This document shows positions 23,040 through 34,600 of a stretch of DNA of 64,000 nucleotides, piece by piece. Source of the DNA: Puffinus mauretanicus (lineage: Eukaryota; Chordata; Aves; Procellariiformes; Procellariidae); assembly GCA_023333565.1 (NCBI GenBank), contig JAJKFH010003936.1, forward strand, positions 372,001 through 436,000, in the 5' to 3' direction. Within the stretch, counting starts at the first letter, position 1. Each line of letters opens with the position of its first letter. Below the pieces are notes generated by a model. That model saw only the letters and a list, made by a program, of their open reading frames with translations. It made no database searches and was not told the DNA's origin. Position numbers and translations under genes: made by a program.

Positions 23040-23755
23040 GAGGTAGGGGACCGGTCCGCCTTCCCCTGCAATGCCCGGTGCTTCGTCCCTGACCTGTGCT
23101 TGTGGCCGGGTGAACGCAGAAACACCCCCACTCATTACAGAAAAAGGCATCCCCTGCCCCATCTCCCACCCCACACTTGGGACGAGTGCCTGTCCCGCAT
23201 GTCCCCGCCATGGAGCCCCTCTCCCAGCTTGTCCTCCCTGGCTCTCTGGGGTCATCCACCCATGCTGCACACATCCTGCACAGTGCGGGTGCTGCTGGCA
23301 CCAGGCTGCTGGAAGCAGGGCTGCTTTCAGCAAAAATCCTCTTCTGCCCCACTGCTCTGCTCTGTTTCTTTCCCACAGGAGCATCGGGAAGAAGAGCCTC
23401 CCCACCCCTGCTGCCTGCCTCCCTTTCCCTTGCTGCCCCTCTGTGCTCTTTACGCCCTTACCCTGAATTCACCACCGAGCTGAAACACGTGGACGACTGT
23501 GTGGGAAGATCTGACCTTCTTTCTTTCAGCTCTGCCATCAGCCCTGCTCCCGCACGGCCCCACCACTGCGGCTCCCCGGCATCACCTGCACGGGCCACGC
23601 TGTCTCCAAGGGGCCACTGGCCATCCCTCCCCTCCCACCACTGCAGAGAGGCCCCGGAGACGGCTGAGGGTCCTCCCACTCCCCCATCCTCCGGCAGGTG
23701 CAGCCTGAGATGTCCCCGCGCGGCTGCACGTGTATTAAAGGACGGTCTCCCCGGC
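23040..23755 (+). other. TNNI1: TNNI1 3'UTR, possibly spliced
   Basis: Three nt after TGA there is a good donor (gag|gtaggg at 23043), and a strong acceptor (tttctttcccacag) ends at 23378. The 3'UTR may therefore be a separate exon, 23379 to about 23755. If unspliced it would be about 715 nt. An ATTAAA at 23734-23739 is the likely poly(A) signal. The long open frame that spans this block (23177-24361) is regarded as chance. Confidence 0.5.
23734..23739 (+). terminator. TNNI1: TNNI1 poly(A) signal (ATTAAA)
   Basis: This is the common variant hexamer, about 700 nt after the stop codon and preceded by GC-rich UTR-like sequence. No AATAAA lies nearer. Confidence 0.5.
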
Positions 23756-25299
23756 AGAGCTCCGCGTGGGCTCATCACTGTGGGAGCATTGGCCGGGGCA
23801 GGTGCTGGTCCACAGCCCGGTGGAGAAGATACCCTGGTCCTTTCCTGCCACCCCGCAATGTCCCCATGCTGGCACTCAGGCCAGCAGCACGCCCTGGGAT
23901 CAGACTTGCTTTGGGCTCATCTCTTCCAGCCCCACAGGCTGCTCCCCGGTGCCCGGTGCCCCACCAGCTCTGTTGAGACCCCCCAGCCCCATGCATGGCC
24001 ACCCCTCTCCCCTCCCATGCACCGCAGCCATCGCCGAGCTCCAACGATGCACCGGCCTCCCAAGCAGCAAGGCTTGGGTCTCAGTGTGGAGATGCTCTCT
24101 GCCGGCTCCCCCCACCCCTCCTCCTCCTCTGGTTTTGGAAAAGCCTTCAGAGCTTGCTCACCCAGGCACCATCTCTCCCACCAGCTGCCCCATCTCAGGC
24201 ACCGGAGCTGTGGGAATTGGGGCAGCCCCACTGCAAAGCTTAATTTGAGCAATGTTTCAGGAGAGCATGAGATGAATCCATCTTTCAAGTCAAACAGTTC
24301 ACGCTTCCCCACTAGTGCTATCATTTTCTATATCACAGTCCCCCAAACTGCAGCCGGTTGAGTGCAAGCAGCTGGGAATGTGCCAGCTCATCCCCAGAGC
24401 AGGGCTGGAGGGGAGAATTGGTGACAATTCGCACCAAATTAGGTCTTCTGCCTGGTTGCACTGCAGGAGATGCTGAGGCTCAGCCCCCCGGGGTGCTCTT
24501 GGGGGTTGTAGCAGTGCCTTGTCCATGTCCTCAAGATACCCAGAGGAATCGCAGAATCCATGGTTTCAAACCTGTGCCACACCGTGGGTGTTTTGCAGCA
24601 TCCCCCCGTCCCCTGTAGTGAGCTTGTAAAGTACAGAAAATGCTGTAACTTGGAGCAAAGTGCAGGGCCCCAGACAGGACCAGGGCTGGAAGGAAACAGC
24701 AACAAAAAGTGCGCGGTCTCCAACAGAGCTCAATCTTCCCAGAAAAACATTGCATTTCTTTAGGGACAGAAAAAGGTGGCCCCATGCAGTTGGCTCTTGC
24801 AGGACTTTCTGCAGCAGACTTGGGTAGCTCAGTGGCTGGCAGTGCAAGCGAGGGAGAGCCATCGTAGGGAGGTGGGTTTGGGTTTGGGCTCCAAACCAGC
24901 AGGACAGCTGGTTTGCTCTGGGCATCACATCCCCTCCTTTGGCCAATTCAGGGATACTGAGCTGAACCGCTCACTTTTGTCCCTGGGCAACTGATGGGAA
25001 CACTTATTTCTAGCATGCGCATTAGCACTTGGGCTGCCACAACACCCAGCAGCTCCTTCACAGGGCATTTAAGACTCAGTATGAAAACTCTTCCCAAAAT
25101 CAGGGTTAGATCAAAGGTGGCTCTCAGCTGGAAAATACCCATTTGCTCCCTTAGCAAGCATAGATGCTCAGTCTTTCTACCTGACCCTCCATCCACACCA
25201 GCATCCTGCTGACTGGGGCCAAGACCACCCCCTGCATGACCGGAGCAGTTGCACGGCACACGGAGCCTCTTCCACCCATTTTTTTTTCCTTTCCAAGCT
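23756..25299. other. Intergenic, no gene seen
   Basis: GC-rich sequence without recognisable coding similarity, followed by a more AT-balanced stretch. No repeat family was recognised. Confidence 0.4.
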
Positions 25300-25670
25300 T
25301 AATTCAGCAGAGCAGCCGCAGCCTAGCACAGCGCCAGGGCTCGCTGACGACTTGTCCTCGCCCCGCGCACCTCGGGACGGGCCCCCGCCAGCCGCAGCCC
25401 TGGGAAGCGAGTCCCCGTCTTGGCCAGCCCAAGGGACTCTGCTCTCGGAGGTGGCTGCAGATCACGCGTGGCGAGATCCCAGGATGCTGCCAGGGCCCAA
25501 CCTGCCCCGCCACTGGAGGCAAAAAGGTTTCGGCTACGATCTTGCCCCTCCGAGCTCGCTGCCCGAGCGGGAGCCGTGCCGAGGCAGCGTCCTGGGATCT
25601 CGCTGCGCACGCTATCCCCAGAGGGAACTCACACACTCGGCAGCGATCCTGGCAGAGGAAGAAAGGTGTG
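25300..25670. promoter_or_regulatory. CpG-rich block with inverted repeats
   Basis: This isolated CpG-dense island sits between TNNI1 and LAD1. It contains a pair of 21-nt inverted arms (25471-25491 and 25583-25603) that match at 20 of 21 positions, and between them a short hairpin GCTCG-CTGCC-CGAGC. It ends near a possible donor (gaaag|gtgtgt, about 25667). It could be an orphan promoter, a regulatory island or a decayed element with terminal inverted repeats. No coding frame is supported. Confidence 0.5.
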
Positions 25671-28600
25671 TAGGGAGAGGTAATAACTGTTACCTGACCA
25701 ACTGGTATAGCTGGAAAATGCAAGAGAGGTTTCACGGAAACAAAGCCTTCTTCAGACCTGGAACAGAAGCAGAAAATGGCAAGCCGAGTCCGGGTCGAGA
25801 ACAGTTGCTCTGAGCTTAGTGCAATTATGCTAATTTGGTAATTAAAAAAAAAAAGAGGTGGCATTTGTGGGGCAGGGAGGGATGGTAGCGAGATGAAAGG
25901 CGATATGGGTGATGGGTGCTGTGGGACCAGGCTTTGGTCGATGCTCGGCAGCCTGTGCCCGTGCCCAGCTCATTGTCAGATCCTGCGCACCAAGACACCC
26001 GAAACTGCTGCAGAGCAAAACCTCAGGGCTTGCCAGCACGTCCCTGCAGCCACAGTGAGAGCCAGCCGGGGTGAAGTCAGCAAGGTCCCAGAGCCCACGT
26101 GCACTCATCGTAGGCTATAGATGACTTTGCACGGTTGCCTTGTGTTTTAGATTGAGGGGAGGAGAGAAAACCCCAACCCCAAAACTCTTCGCTCTGTAAG
26201 TTCCCCTACTTTTTCAAAGTACGGTGCTCTCCAGTCACCATGTCCCGCTTTCATCCTTCTCTGGTGGAAAACCACATGGATCGGTCATGGGAAAAACAAA
26301 GATTTATGGATTTCAGTTTTATTAGAAGCATGGAAGAACCCCATCTCTTTACAGGGATTGGATCTCAAGGGGAAAATGCAGCTGTCTGCTCTGAACACGA
26401 GGCTCTCCTGGGTGGATCAGGGGTCTGGGAGCCAAGTCTTCTCCTCCACCTCTGCTCTGGAGCTGCTTCTGTGGCTCCGGGCCAGCTGGGAGCCCAGCTC
26501 TCCCCTTGGTAAAAGGGGCAGGTTGAGCCTTTCATCCCAGGATGCGCCTGGCTCCCCTTGCAGCGGGCCAGCTCTGCAGTCCCACTGTTCCTTCCCTCCT
26601 AGGTGACAATAATCTCAATTTCTTCTCTCTGAATTAGAAGGGAACCTACGATGATCCCTTTTTACTGAAAATTCAGCCCCAATGGGGGACTTGCAAGGCT
26701 CTTCTTAGGTAGAGAGGCTGATGGGAGCAGTTGCTGATGAAATTGTATTTATTTCCAGAAGAACTGCATGAGTCAGTACTGTCTCCTTGAGCGGAGCAGA
26801 GCCCTGTCTGTACCGTCCTCCAGGTTCCTCCATTGCAGCCAAGAGCCCCCAAAAGCAAAGCAAAGCAAAGCAAAGTGCTGGAAGCTTGAAATTGCAAATT
26901 AAATTGGACTGTAGAAAAAAATATTAATCGACCCAATGATTTTCTACTGGAAAGGCTTTGCTGGAAAAACTGTAATGAGGGAGATGCAAAGGGCTTGGCC
27001 TGACGTGGCCTTTCAAAAATATCCCTCCTAGTTGGTTGTAAAATGGTCCCTTCCTTTCCTAGGATGCTCTGCGACCTCCTTGCTAATTGGTCATCCTAGA
27101 GACATCTGAACTGTGCCCAAATATTTTGCGGAGTGTATTTGCAGCTCAGCTGGTGGCTGGACCTGCAAAGGGAGGAAGGGGAGGAGGATTAGCGGCGATG
27201 GGCAACCCTGGGGTGGGAAGGGGTAAAGTTTATCCCACGGCCTCTGCAGACCACTGCAGCACCCTGCCCTGCGCGGGGGTTAACGCCAGGCTGCAGTGGT
27301 AAAGGTTAAACATTACCGCCCGCGGCCCCCCGTGGCCTCCGCGGTGCTGCAGGTGCAGGATCAAACCCCGCGGCTGCAGCTGCGCAGGAGGCGACCCGGG
27401 GGCGACCCGGCAGGGTTACAGCATAACCACCCGGATTTGTCACTGCGGGTCCTGTGTGTCCCCCGCAGTGTAAAATGGGGAGAAATGGGTTTCTTCACCC
27501 CCATTTCCCCCTCCTGCAGCCCTCCAGGCTCGTGTCCTGCAGCCCCAGGGAGGAACGGGGCTGGGTTGGGGTACGTTGGTGTGAGCAGGGTACGTCCACC
27601 TTGTCCATCTTCCTTTGCTGTGGCCTGAGCCCTCTCGCTCACTGCTCACATCAGAGGGGATTTCTCATTAATTGCAACTAATTTCATGTGCTATGAGGGA
27701 TGCAGTCTGTTGCACAGCTGCTGGCGATGTGTCACACTTATTCTATCCATCACCTGAAGTTTCCATTGACACCACTTTTGGGGGACGTCCATGGTTCTTC
27801 ATCGTTAGACCTGGGGCATCACAGGAGATGGCATCTACTGAGGAGGCCAATCTGCAGAGCAGAATGGGAACGTGAAGGACGCTTTAGCATCCGTGGGGCA
27901 CCACAGTGGCATTTCTGAATCAAGATTTGTTTAAACTATTTCTTTTTTTAAAACAAGTTAAATTATAAATGAAAAAAAGCCCTCTGCTAGCTAGGTGCAA
28001 GGCAGTTTGGACAACGGTTATTCCTTTCCTACAGAACACAGGAAAACCTGTGGTCAGGTTTTGTTCAGTTTCTGAGCAAACACACACCAATCTCAACACT
28101 TTCTGGCTTTCTTTGCACAGCAGAGCTATCTCTGTACTATCAGTCTCCAGTGCATCGCACACATCTTTCCGAAAGCTGTAGGAATTGTAGCTGGGGAAGG
28201 ACAGCCCCGGACTACCCCAGCACCTGCAGAGCACCAGCGCGGGGATGCAGGGAGACGTCCGTGTGCGGGAGGGAGCGGAGATTTTTAAAGCATTTGCTGG
28301 TGGGACCTTTGTGAGCTGTTGCACCGCTGCAGCGAAGGGGTGGCAGCTGAGCAAGGGTGAAAAACCTCTTTTCCTGGCCATCGAGCCCCATGCCCCAGCC
28401 CAGCGGGGAAGCCTGGGCAGATGCTGCTGCTGACTCCGCTCCGCCACTGTCAGCGCGGCAGGGATGAACCTGTGGAGCCAAGGGAGGAGCCGAGTCCTGG
28501 CCGATGCTGGGGGACCGGCACGGGCAAAAAGGGTGGAGGTGGAGGGTTCACCGCTGGGCCCTGGGGCGAGGTTGAGGAATGCCGTAATTACAGCACAGTT

Positions 28601-29105
28601 GTGGAAACTGGAAGCTCTCCACTGCCCTGTAGCCAAAGAAACAGGCTCTGCATTGGGATGAGACACAGGACACTGTTCCCAAGGGAAAAAAAAACCCTGC
28701 TAATGCTGGTCTAGCTCCTTAGTGGGTATAAAAGGGTGTCTTCTGCTGATCTGCATCAGATGAAGATCTGCCCTCCCTGAGCTCCTGGGGCAGATGCAGG
28801 TCTGCCGGCAGAGCCCTCCTGCGAAGCGGCTGGAAAGCCACCCCTGGGCAAAGCGGAGAGAAGTGCGGTTTTACACTAGAGCCTTGCCTGCACGGCTCCC
28901 TCGGCCGAAAGCACATAGCTTTCCTCTCCTGGTTGTAGATCTGGGGCAGCAGATACGACAGCCTGGTGCGTAGAGTGGATCTGGATAAATGTCAGACTGC
29001 TCCCCTGAGCATCCCTTCCCCGCACCGACTCATGCCCCCGCCTAATTTCATCACCTTCGGCTTTGCGGACCTGCAGTTTGGTCTGGGCTTCGGGGATGAG
29101 CTCAG
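25671..29105. other. Intergenic with simple repeats
   Basis: A (GCAAA)n microsatellite of four to five units lies at 26854-26875. A perfect 11-bp inverted repeat (27250-27260 with 27290-27300) sits in a second GC-rich patch at 27140-27480. No gene or transposon was recognised. Confidence 0.45.
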
Positions 29106-29950
29106 GGTGGCCAAAACAGCTTTTGTAAAGGGAAGTCCGGTCTCACAAAATGACGGGCATTCACTGAAGGCATCAACGAGCTTGTGGATAAGGGCGACCT
29201 GGTAGATAAGAGTTTTCCTGGATTTCCAGGAGCAAAGACCTTTAGGTCAGCCACGGCTAAGAGGGAAAGTCCAAGCAGCGGTAAATAATCAATTAGCAGA
29301 TAGGAAACAATGGTGAGATAACAAACTCTGCTGATAATTCTCGTGTATTCGGCATAGCAGAGATGAAGACTGGTGACACAGATGTTCAGAAGGATCTTGG
29401 GGTTTGGGGGTAATAAAGCAAGGGATGTTTGGAGGAGTATAAAGTGACACACAGAGGGAAAAATCCAACATGACTTCATACATAAGATAATGGGCTCTGG
29501 GCTGGCTGTTGCCTACTTGGGAGTGATAATTTGGGATTATGGTGAACACGAAAAAACATGAGGCACATCAGGGAAAACATGAGCTAAATGCTCCGTGGCA
29601 GCAAAAATCTCAAACCATGAGAGATCAATGCTTTGTGCTGCCAAACAGCTCAGCAGGACCTCGTCCAAATTATAGGAGAGGAGGGAGCCTTTCCAGCAGT
29701 GGGGAATAGGTCTGGGAAATTCCTTGCTGAAGGATGTTTTTTATACTAACAATTTTCCTAGGTTTGAGGGAAACTGGGCAAATCTATGGAGGAGAAACCC
29801 ACTGAGGGGTCCTAAATAAAGAGGAAACCACGTTCAGCTCCAAAGGTCTCTGAGCTGAAAATAGAGACTGGGGGAGTGTGAGGGACGAGTCATCAAGGCT
29901 TGTCCTCTGCCTAATCCCCAGCCACTAAATGCCTGTCTAGAATTTCTTCA
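29106..29950 (+). mobile_element. Old CR1/L3-like LINE remnant, plus orientation
   Basis: Diverged landmarks of the reverse transcriptase end and 3' tail of ancient amniote CR1 follow in the right order: 'cttttgtaaagggaagtc', 'catcaacgagcttgtggataaggg', 'taagagggaaagtcc', 'cagataggaaacaatgg', then 'gagggaaaaatccaac', 'ataatgggctctgggctggctgtt', 'aggggtcctaaataaagaggaaaccac', 'tctctgagctgaaaatagag' and 'cttgtcctctgcctaatcc'. Internal deletions and stops are numerous and nothing is coding. The identification is by motif order from memory, so the boundaries are approximate. Confidence 0.6.
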
Positions 29951-31560
29951 TCTTAATAATAAGAGGAATCACAAACTGTAAGGTTTTATATTCCTTTGCT
30001 GTGTAGGTCCTAGCTGGGGGTGTTCTTTCACTACATTCAGTCTAATCCTTTTTAATATCCTGTTAAGTCCTATGCTTCAGTGATATCCTTTGGCAATGAG
30101 TTTTGCAAGTAAAGTGCTCACTGTGCATTAATCAGAAAGGTTTATTGCTTTATAGTAGCTTGTTGATGCTGAACTGCTATATATAGTTTGTCAGCAATTA
30201 GCAGGACGCTTGCAAGGTTATTTAAGTAATTTTTTTCCTTATGCCACAACTCACTGAATTTTCTGTATGTATGAAAACACTTGAAAGATCAAACGGTTAT
30301 TGCAAAAAGAATGAAAAACAGAGAACGAGCCCTGCTCAGAGCAGACGGCTCATTAGACAGGGCTATCTTTTAGAGATGGGATTTTAATCAGGAACCTTTG
30401 ATTAGAATAGTTCCTTTGGCTGCTCAGCTCCCGGGCACACCCCTGTGGGCTGGAGGCATGCGTGGCAAGCCCAGCCTTATAACCAGTCCGCGGGTTGGCG
30501 GAGAGTTGGATCTCACTGGGCTCAGAGACCAAACTGGTACTCAAGGGGTCCTGGATGACTTTTTCTGCAGGCATCTGCCGTGATAGCTGCCCGGCTGCGC
30601 CCGGCAGTGGGAGCACTGGGGTCCTGGCCACGCTGTGCGCCGGGGCTGGCCCCAGGTAAAAACCAGGCTTGGACCCGGCTCTGCTGTGTCTGGGTGCCCC
30701 CATCACCCCGATAAGACAGTCCCCCCGTTGCCTTCATGCCTGCCCTTTGAAGGAGAGTGTCGCCCTGTGCGAGCGTGGGGGGATGAGGTCTCGGGACCAG
30801 CCCGGGGGGGACGATAGGTTTGATGGACTGGGTCCAGGCACGGGATGAGCCTGGGCACACAACTCCCCTCTGGCACAGGGCTTAGGCACCCAAAAATTCG
30901 ACACCCCCATGCTTCAGCCACTTCTTCTGAGACTTTGTTGGGTGCTGTTTGCTGCAGCAAAGCTCATAACGACGGGGAGGCCATGTCAGCTCAATCCAAG
31001 ATGTCCAGAAAAGGCTGAAAGGAGCAGGGCACCCTCCCATGCTCTTTGGAAAGGGCTGGACTGCACCCAGACGGAGGTGTTTTAATGACTGTTTTGGATC
31101 CCTGGGAGCCAGCCTCCTCCCACTCAGCCCAAGGTAATTCACCTCCTCCACCGGTGTTGGAGGAGTTGTTGACTGGTGGAGAGCGGCTGGTAAAACAGGT
31201 TCTCTGCAGGGAGTTGTCTCCGAAACCCTGGGAGACCTGGATGGATCGAGCCCCGAGCGAGGGTCTCTGCTCGAACCCTGGCACAGCAGGCAGCGAGGAG
31301 TGATTTGGTTTTGCGTGGCACTCCTGGGCAGGGCGTCTTTTGCACGGCGCCGCTAGTAGACAAATTACAGCCTTGCCCCTGTCAAGGTAGATAAGAAACC
31401 ATGTGATGCAGCGTGGTGGTAAACGGGTTGCAGGCAGGGTAAAGGTGCACAGGGAAATAACCTTGCAGGGAGTTCCTCCCTCCTCGAGGAGCAGAGACTC
31501 CGGGCAGCGCAGATCCCCGCGGGTCCGACAGCACCTTGGCCTTGATGCCTGCACAAGTTT
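29951..31560. other. Intergenic sequence upstream of LAD1
   Basis: AT-rich from 29950 to 30300, then mixed, becoming GC-rich before the LAD1 first exon. The LAD1 transcription start probably lies within the last few hundred bases, but no TATA box is clear. Confidence 0.4.
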
Positions 31561-31592
31561 TGGTGGCTCTCTGAAACTCACGGAAAGCAGGA

Positions 31593-31630
31593 ATGTCTTT
31601 TAGCAGAAGGAACTGGTCCGATCTCTCCAG
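31593..31630 (+). CDS. LAD1: LAD1 coding exon 1
   Basis: The exon has 38 coding nt encoding MSFSRRNWSDLS plus two bases of a Ser codon, followed by donor gtaggt. It joins in phase 2 to the exon at 34767 to make SSLARQRTLEDE, as in human MAVSRKDWSALSSLARQR. An in-frame TGA lies 21 nt upstream of the ATG. A 3.1-kb intron follows. Confidence 0.9.
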
Positions 31631-34600
31631 GTAGGTGCTGTGGTTTAATGCTTAACCCTTTCCACCGGCGAGAGGGAGGGGGCGAGGGTGGGCTGCTGGC
31701 ACAGTGAGCCTCGGCCAAGGGCTGTTGGGAAGGATGGGAAGAGGGGATAGCCGCCGTGGGGGATGTTGCTTGCAGAGGTGGTGCCAGCCCCGGCGAGTGC
31801 TTGGCACTGCTGGAGTTTCTGGTGGGTGGGCAAGATCAGAGGCGGATTTGTTTCTGCTGCCTGGGGAAGCTGAGCCCTGCGTAGGAAAATGGCTCTGGAA
31901 ATGCATCCTTGCCCCGTGTTGGATACATTTTTGGTCTGGTTTGCCTTTCTTTGGGATAGGGTCTGGCTGGCTGGGCTGTGCCTCCAGACTTGCTCCAGAG
32001 CCGGCTGTGGGGTTTTTTCACTCGCCCGTCTCCGCACAGCCCTTGGGTGCGTGTCCCGGCGGAGGTTGCAGCCTCTGCCCATCCGGCGCTGAGCAAGCCC
32101 TGATTCATCGGCAGTCGCTGAATAATCCCCACAGCCCCGCGGCATTGGCCGCTCCGCTCGGTCTCTCCTAAAAAGTGATTTTTGTCTCCGATGGGAGCCA
32201 GGGCAGGTGAGGCTCCTGGGCATCAGGGCTCACACGAAGCCTGGGTGGTGTGGGGGTGGCTCCTGACCTCCTGCAGACCCCGGGCAAGCACCGCCGACCT
32301 CGGCTGCACAGATGGGGTGACAGTGGCTCAAATGCAGCCCCGCTCTCCCACAAAACGGAGCAGAAATCCTAGTTTGAGTGGATGTGATGGCTCCGAGACT
32401 TAATTGCAAACCCCAGTACTTTAGGCAAGACACCCACCACGGCCAGCCCAGAAATGGGAATGAAGAGATACCCCATTGCTCGGAGGCTGCCAGCTCACAC
32501 CCTGCCTCCATCACGGCTGGGACGGATCCAGAGGGCATCCCAGCCCCATCCAGATCCACCTCCTCTGAGCCACGGACCTGCCCGAATGCAAGCCCAGGGG
32601 GGTCCTGCACCCAGGTTGTTTCACAACCAAGGCAGTTTCCCCTCGCTCATTAGATGAGGCAGCATTCACTGAAACAGCATAAATGTCAGACATCTCAGCA
32701 CTAATGATTAACAGGGCAGGAGCGGACAAGGCAATCTTTTTTTATTAATCTCTTTGAGGTTATGAAAGGTAAGATGGTGAAAAATAAACCCCTCTTTGAA
32801 AAGAAGAGGGGAAGATTGGCAAAGCAAATCCATAGCCTAATGGGTGGATTACTTAATTACAAATAATGAGAAAGTGCATGTTGATAATGCCAGGTTACAT
32901 GCTGCCTCTGCAGGAGCAAAGTAAATTCAAGGCAGGAGAATCTCATTTTCATTTCGAAGGAGCCTGCGCATGCAAAAACAAAGAAGTAACTGGCTCTCAC
33001 GTGGCTTTAAACTGGCGTTAGCCCTCCACGCTGTCACTGCTTAAGGGACAAGAGCGCTTAGCAGAGGCACCTGCGTGCGTGCGTCCCCACGCACGTGCTC
33101 ACCTTGCCGGGTAGGAATGTGTGTGTGCAGTGATTGCTGCAGCACGGCTCGCCAGGAGATCACACCGTGCTGTGCAAATAAAGCCGTGCTGCCTTCCCAG
33201 CGCAGCTAAGCTGTGTACAAATATTTACAGGTCAGGCCCATGGAGGCGAGTGCAGCCGCAAGGAGCTGCACGGGGAGGCGTCCCCCGGTGGGGTGAGAGC
33301 CGGCTGGGGATGCTCACGGCTCCCTGGGGCAGGTCCCAGCCTTCTCCATCCCTGTCTCTGCCAATGCTAAGCATGGCATCGGGGACCACCCTGGAGCCCC
33401 CCAGCAGTGTGAGGCGTGAAGGCTGCTGGGGCGAGCAGGGGGCGATGGGGATGGAGGCAGCGGCAGAAAGGGCAGCACACGTTGCCCCGTGCCCACACGG
33501 GTGCTGAGCTCTCAGCCAGGACCTGTCCCCCCTTTGCTCTCCGTTCTGCTCTGCTGACCCTTCCGCGCTCCCCTGCCTCCCTCCACCAGGAAGAACAGAA
33601 GCCGCGAATACTTGCGGGGGGTAATGTGGTTTAATTTATGACCCGGCTTTCATTACACAGTAACTCGTAAACCACGCTGCGAGTCACCGTGTCCACAACG
33701 ACGTTAGCGATACCGCAGGCCCGGACCTGCTCTGACTTTCACGTTCTAAGAAGTCAAATTCAAAGCAAACCCTGAGCCTGGATGAATCTGGAGTGCCAGC
33801 TCCAGAGCTGGGACACTGCGATGGGACGGATCCTGTGCAGGGCGGGCTGTTGGGGCCGCGGGGAGCTCCGCTGGGACCCCTGCATGTGTTTGCAGCTGAT
33901 TGAGGACTAGTGCTGTAGGCAGATGAACACTGCTGTTGTGAAAAGCTCAATCCAGCCAGTAAAAATATTTTCCAACACAGTTCATGCACTGGCAGAGGAG
34001 GTGGGCAGGGTTTGCAGAGAGAAGAAAGGAAAGCTGGTGTTGTCCAAATGACTTTTTATTCAGGTTGGCATTTTATCCAAAAAAATATTTACTTGGCTTG
34101 TGCAATATAAAATCTTTGAAGATGACTCTTTAAAGATGATTACAAACCTTGTCTTATTGGTACAATCTGTGATTACAAACAATTGCCAGGCCCAGCCACA
34201 TGCAAGGAGTAAGAGGAGCTCCTGCTGTCCCTGTTTCCAGGCAGAGCTTGTCAGCAGTGCCTTCAGCCTCTGATCCTTTTGCATCTGAGGCTTTTTGCTC
34301 AATAAAAATTAAAATGCCATTGCCACAACTCATGCTGGGGCTAAAATCTTCTGCCACTAGTGGTTACCCTTCCAGTTTATGTGGTTGAGATCTATGTGGT
34401 GACTCTAGGGTCTTGGGCTTGCTGAGTTACAGGTTAAATATCCTTGCCCGGGAAGGTTTGCTTAATGTAGGGATTCCTTTCAAATAAGTGCTCCCTCCAA
34501 GAGAAGAAATTAGGAGTTGTAAAGTCAAGTGCTTGTGTTGGGAAATGCCTGCATCAGCTGGGTGGAGCGAGAGCGCTTTGCGACACCTGGCTCATGTTGG

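Noticed and set aside
22620..23405. Minus-strand open frame of 261 codons over the last TNNI1 exon
   Set aside because: Antisense shadow of the TNNI1 terminal exon and GC-rich flanks; no independent evidence.
23177..24361. Open frame of 394 codons on + across the TNNI1 3'UTR
   Set aside because: It crosses the predicted TNNI1 3'UTR exon and poly(A) signal, has low-complexity Ser/Pro/His composition, and no recognisable family.
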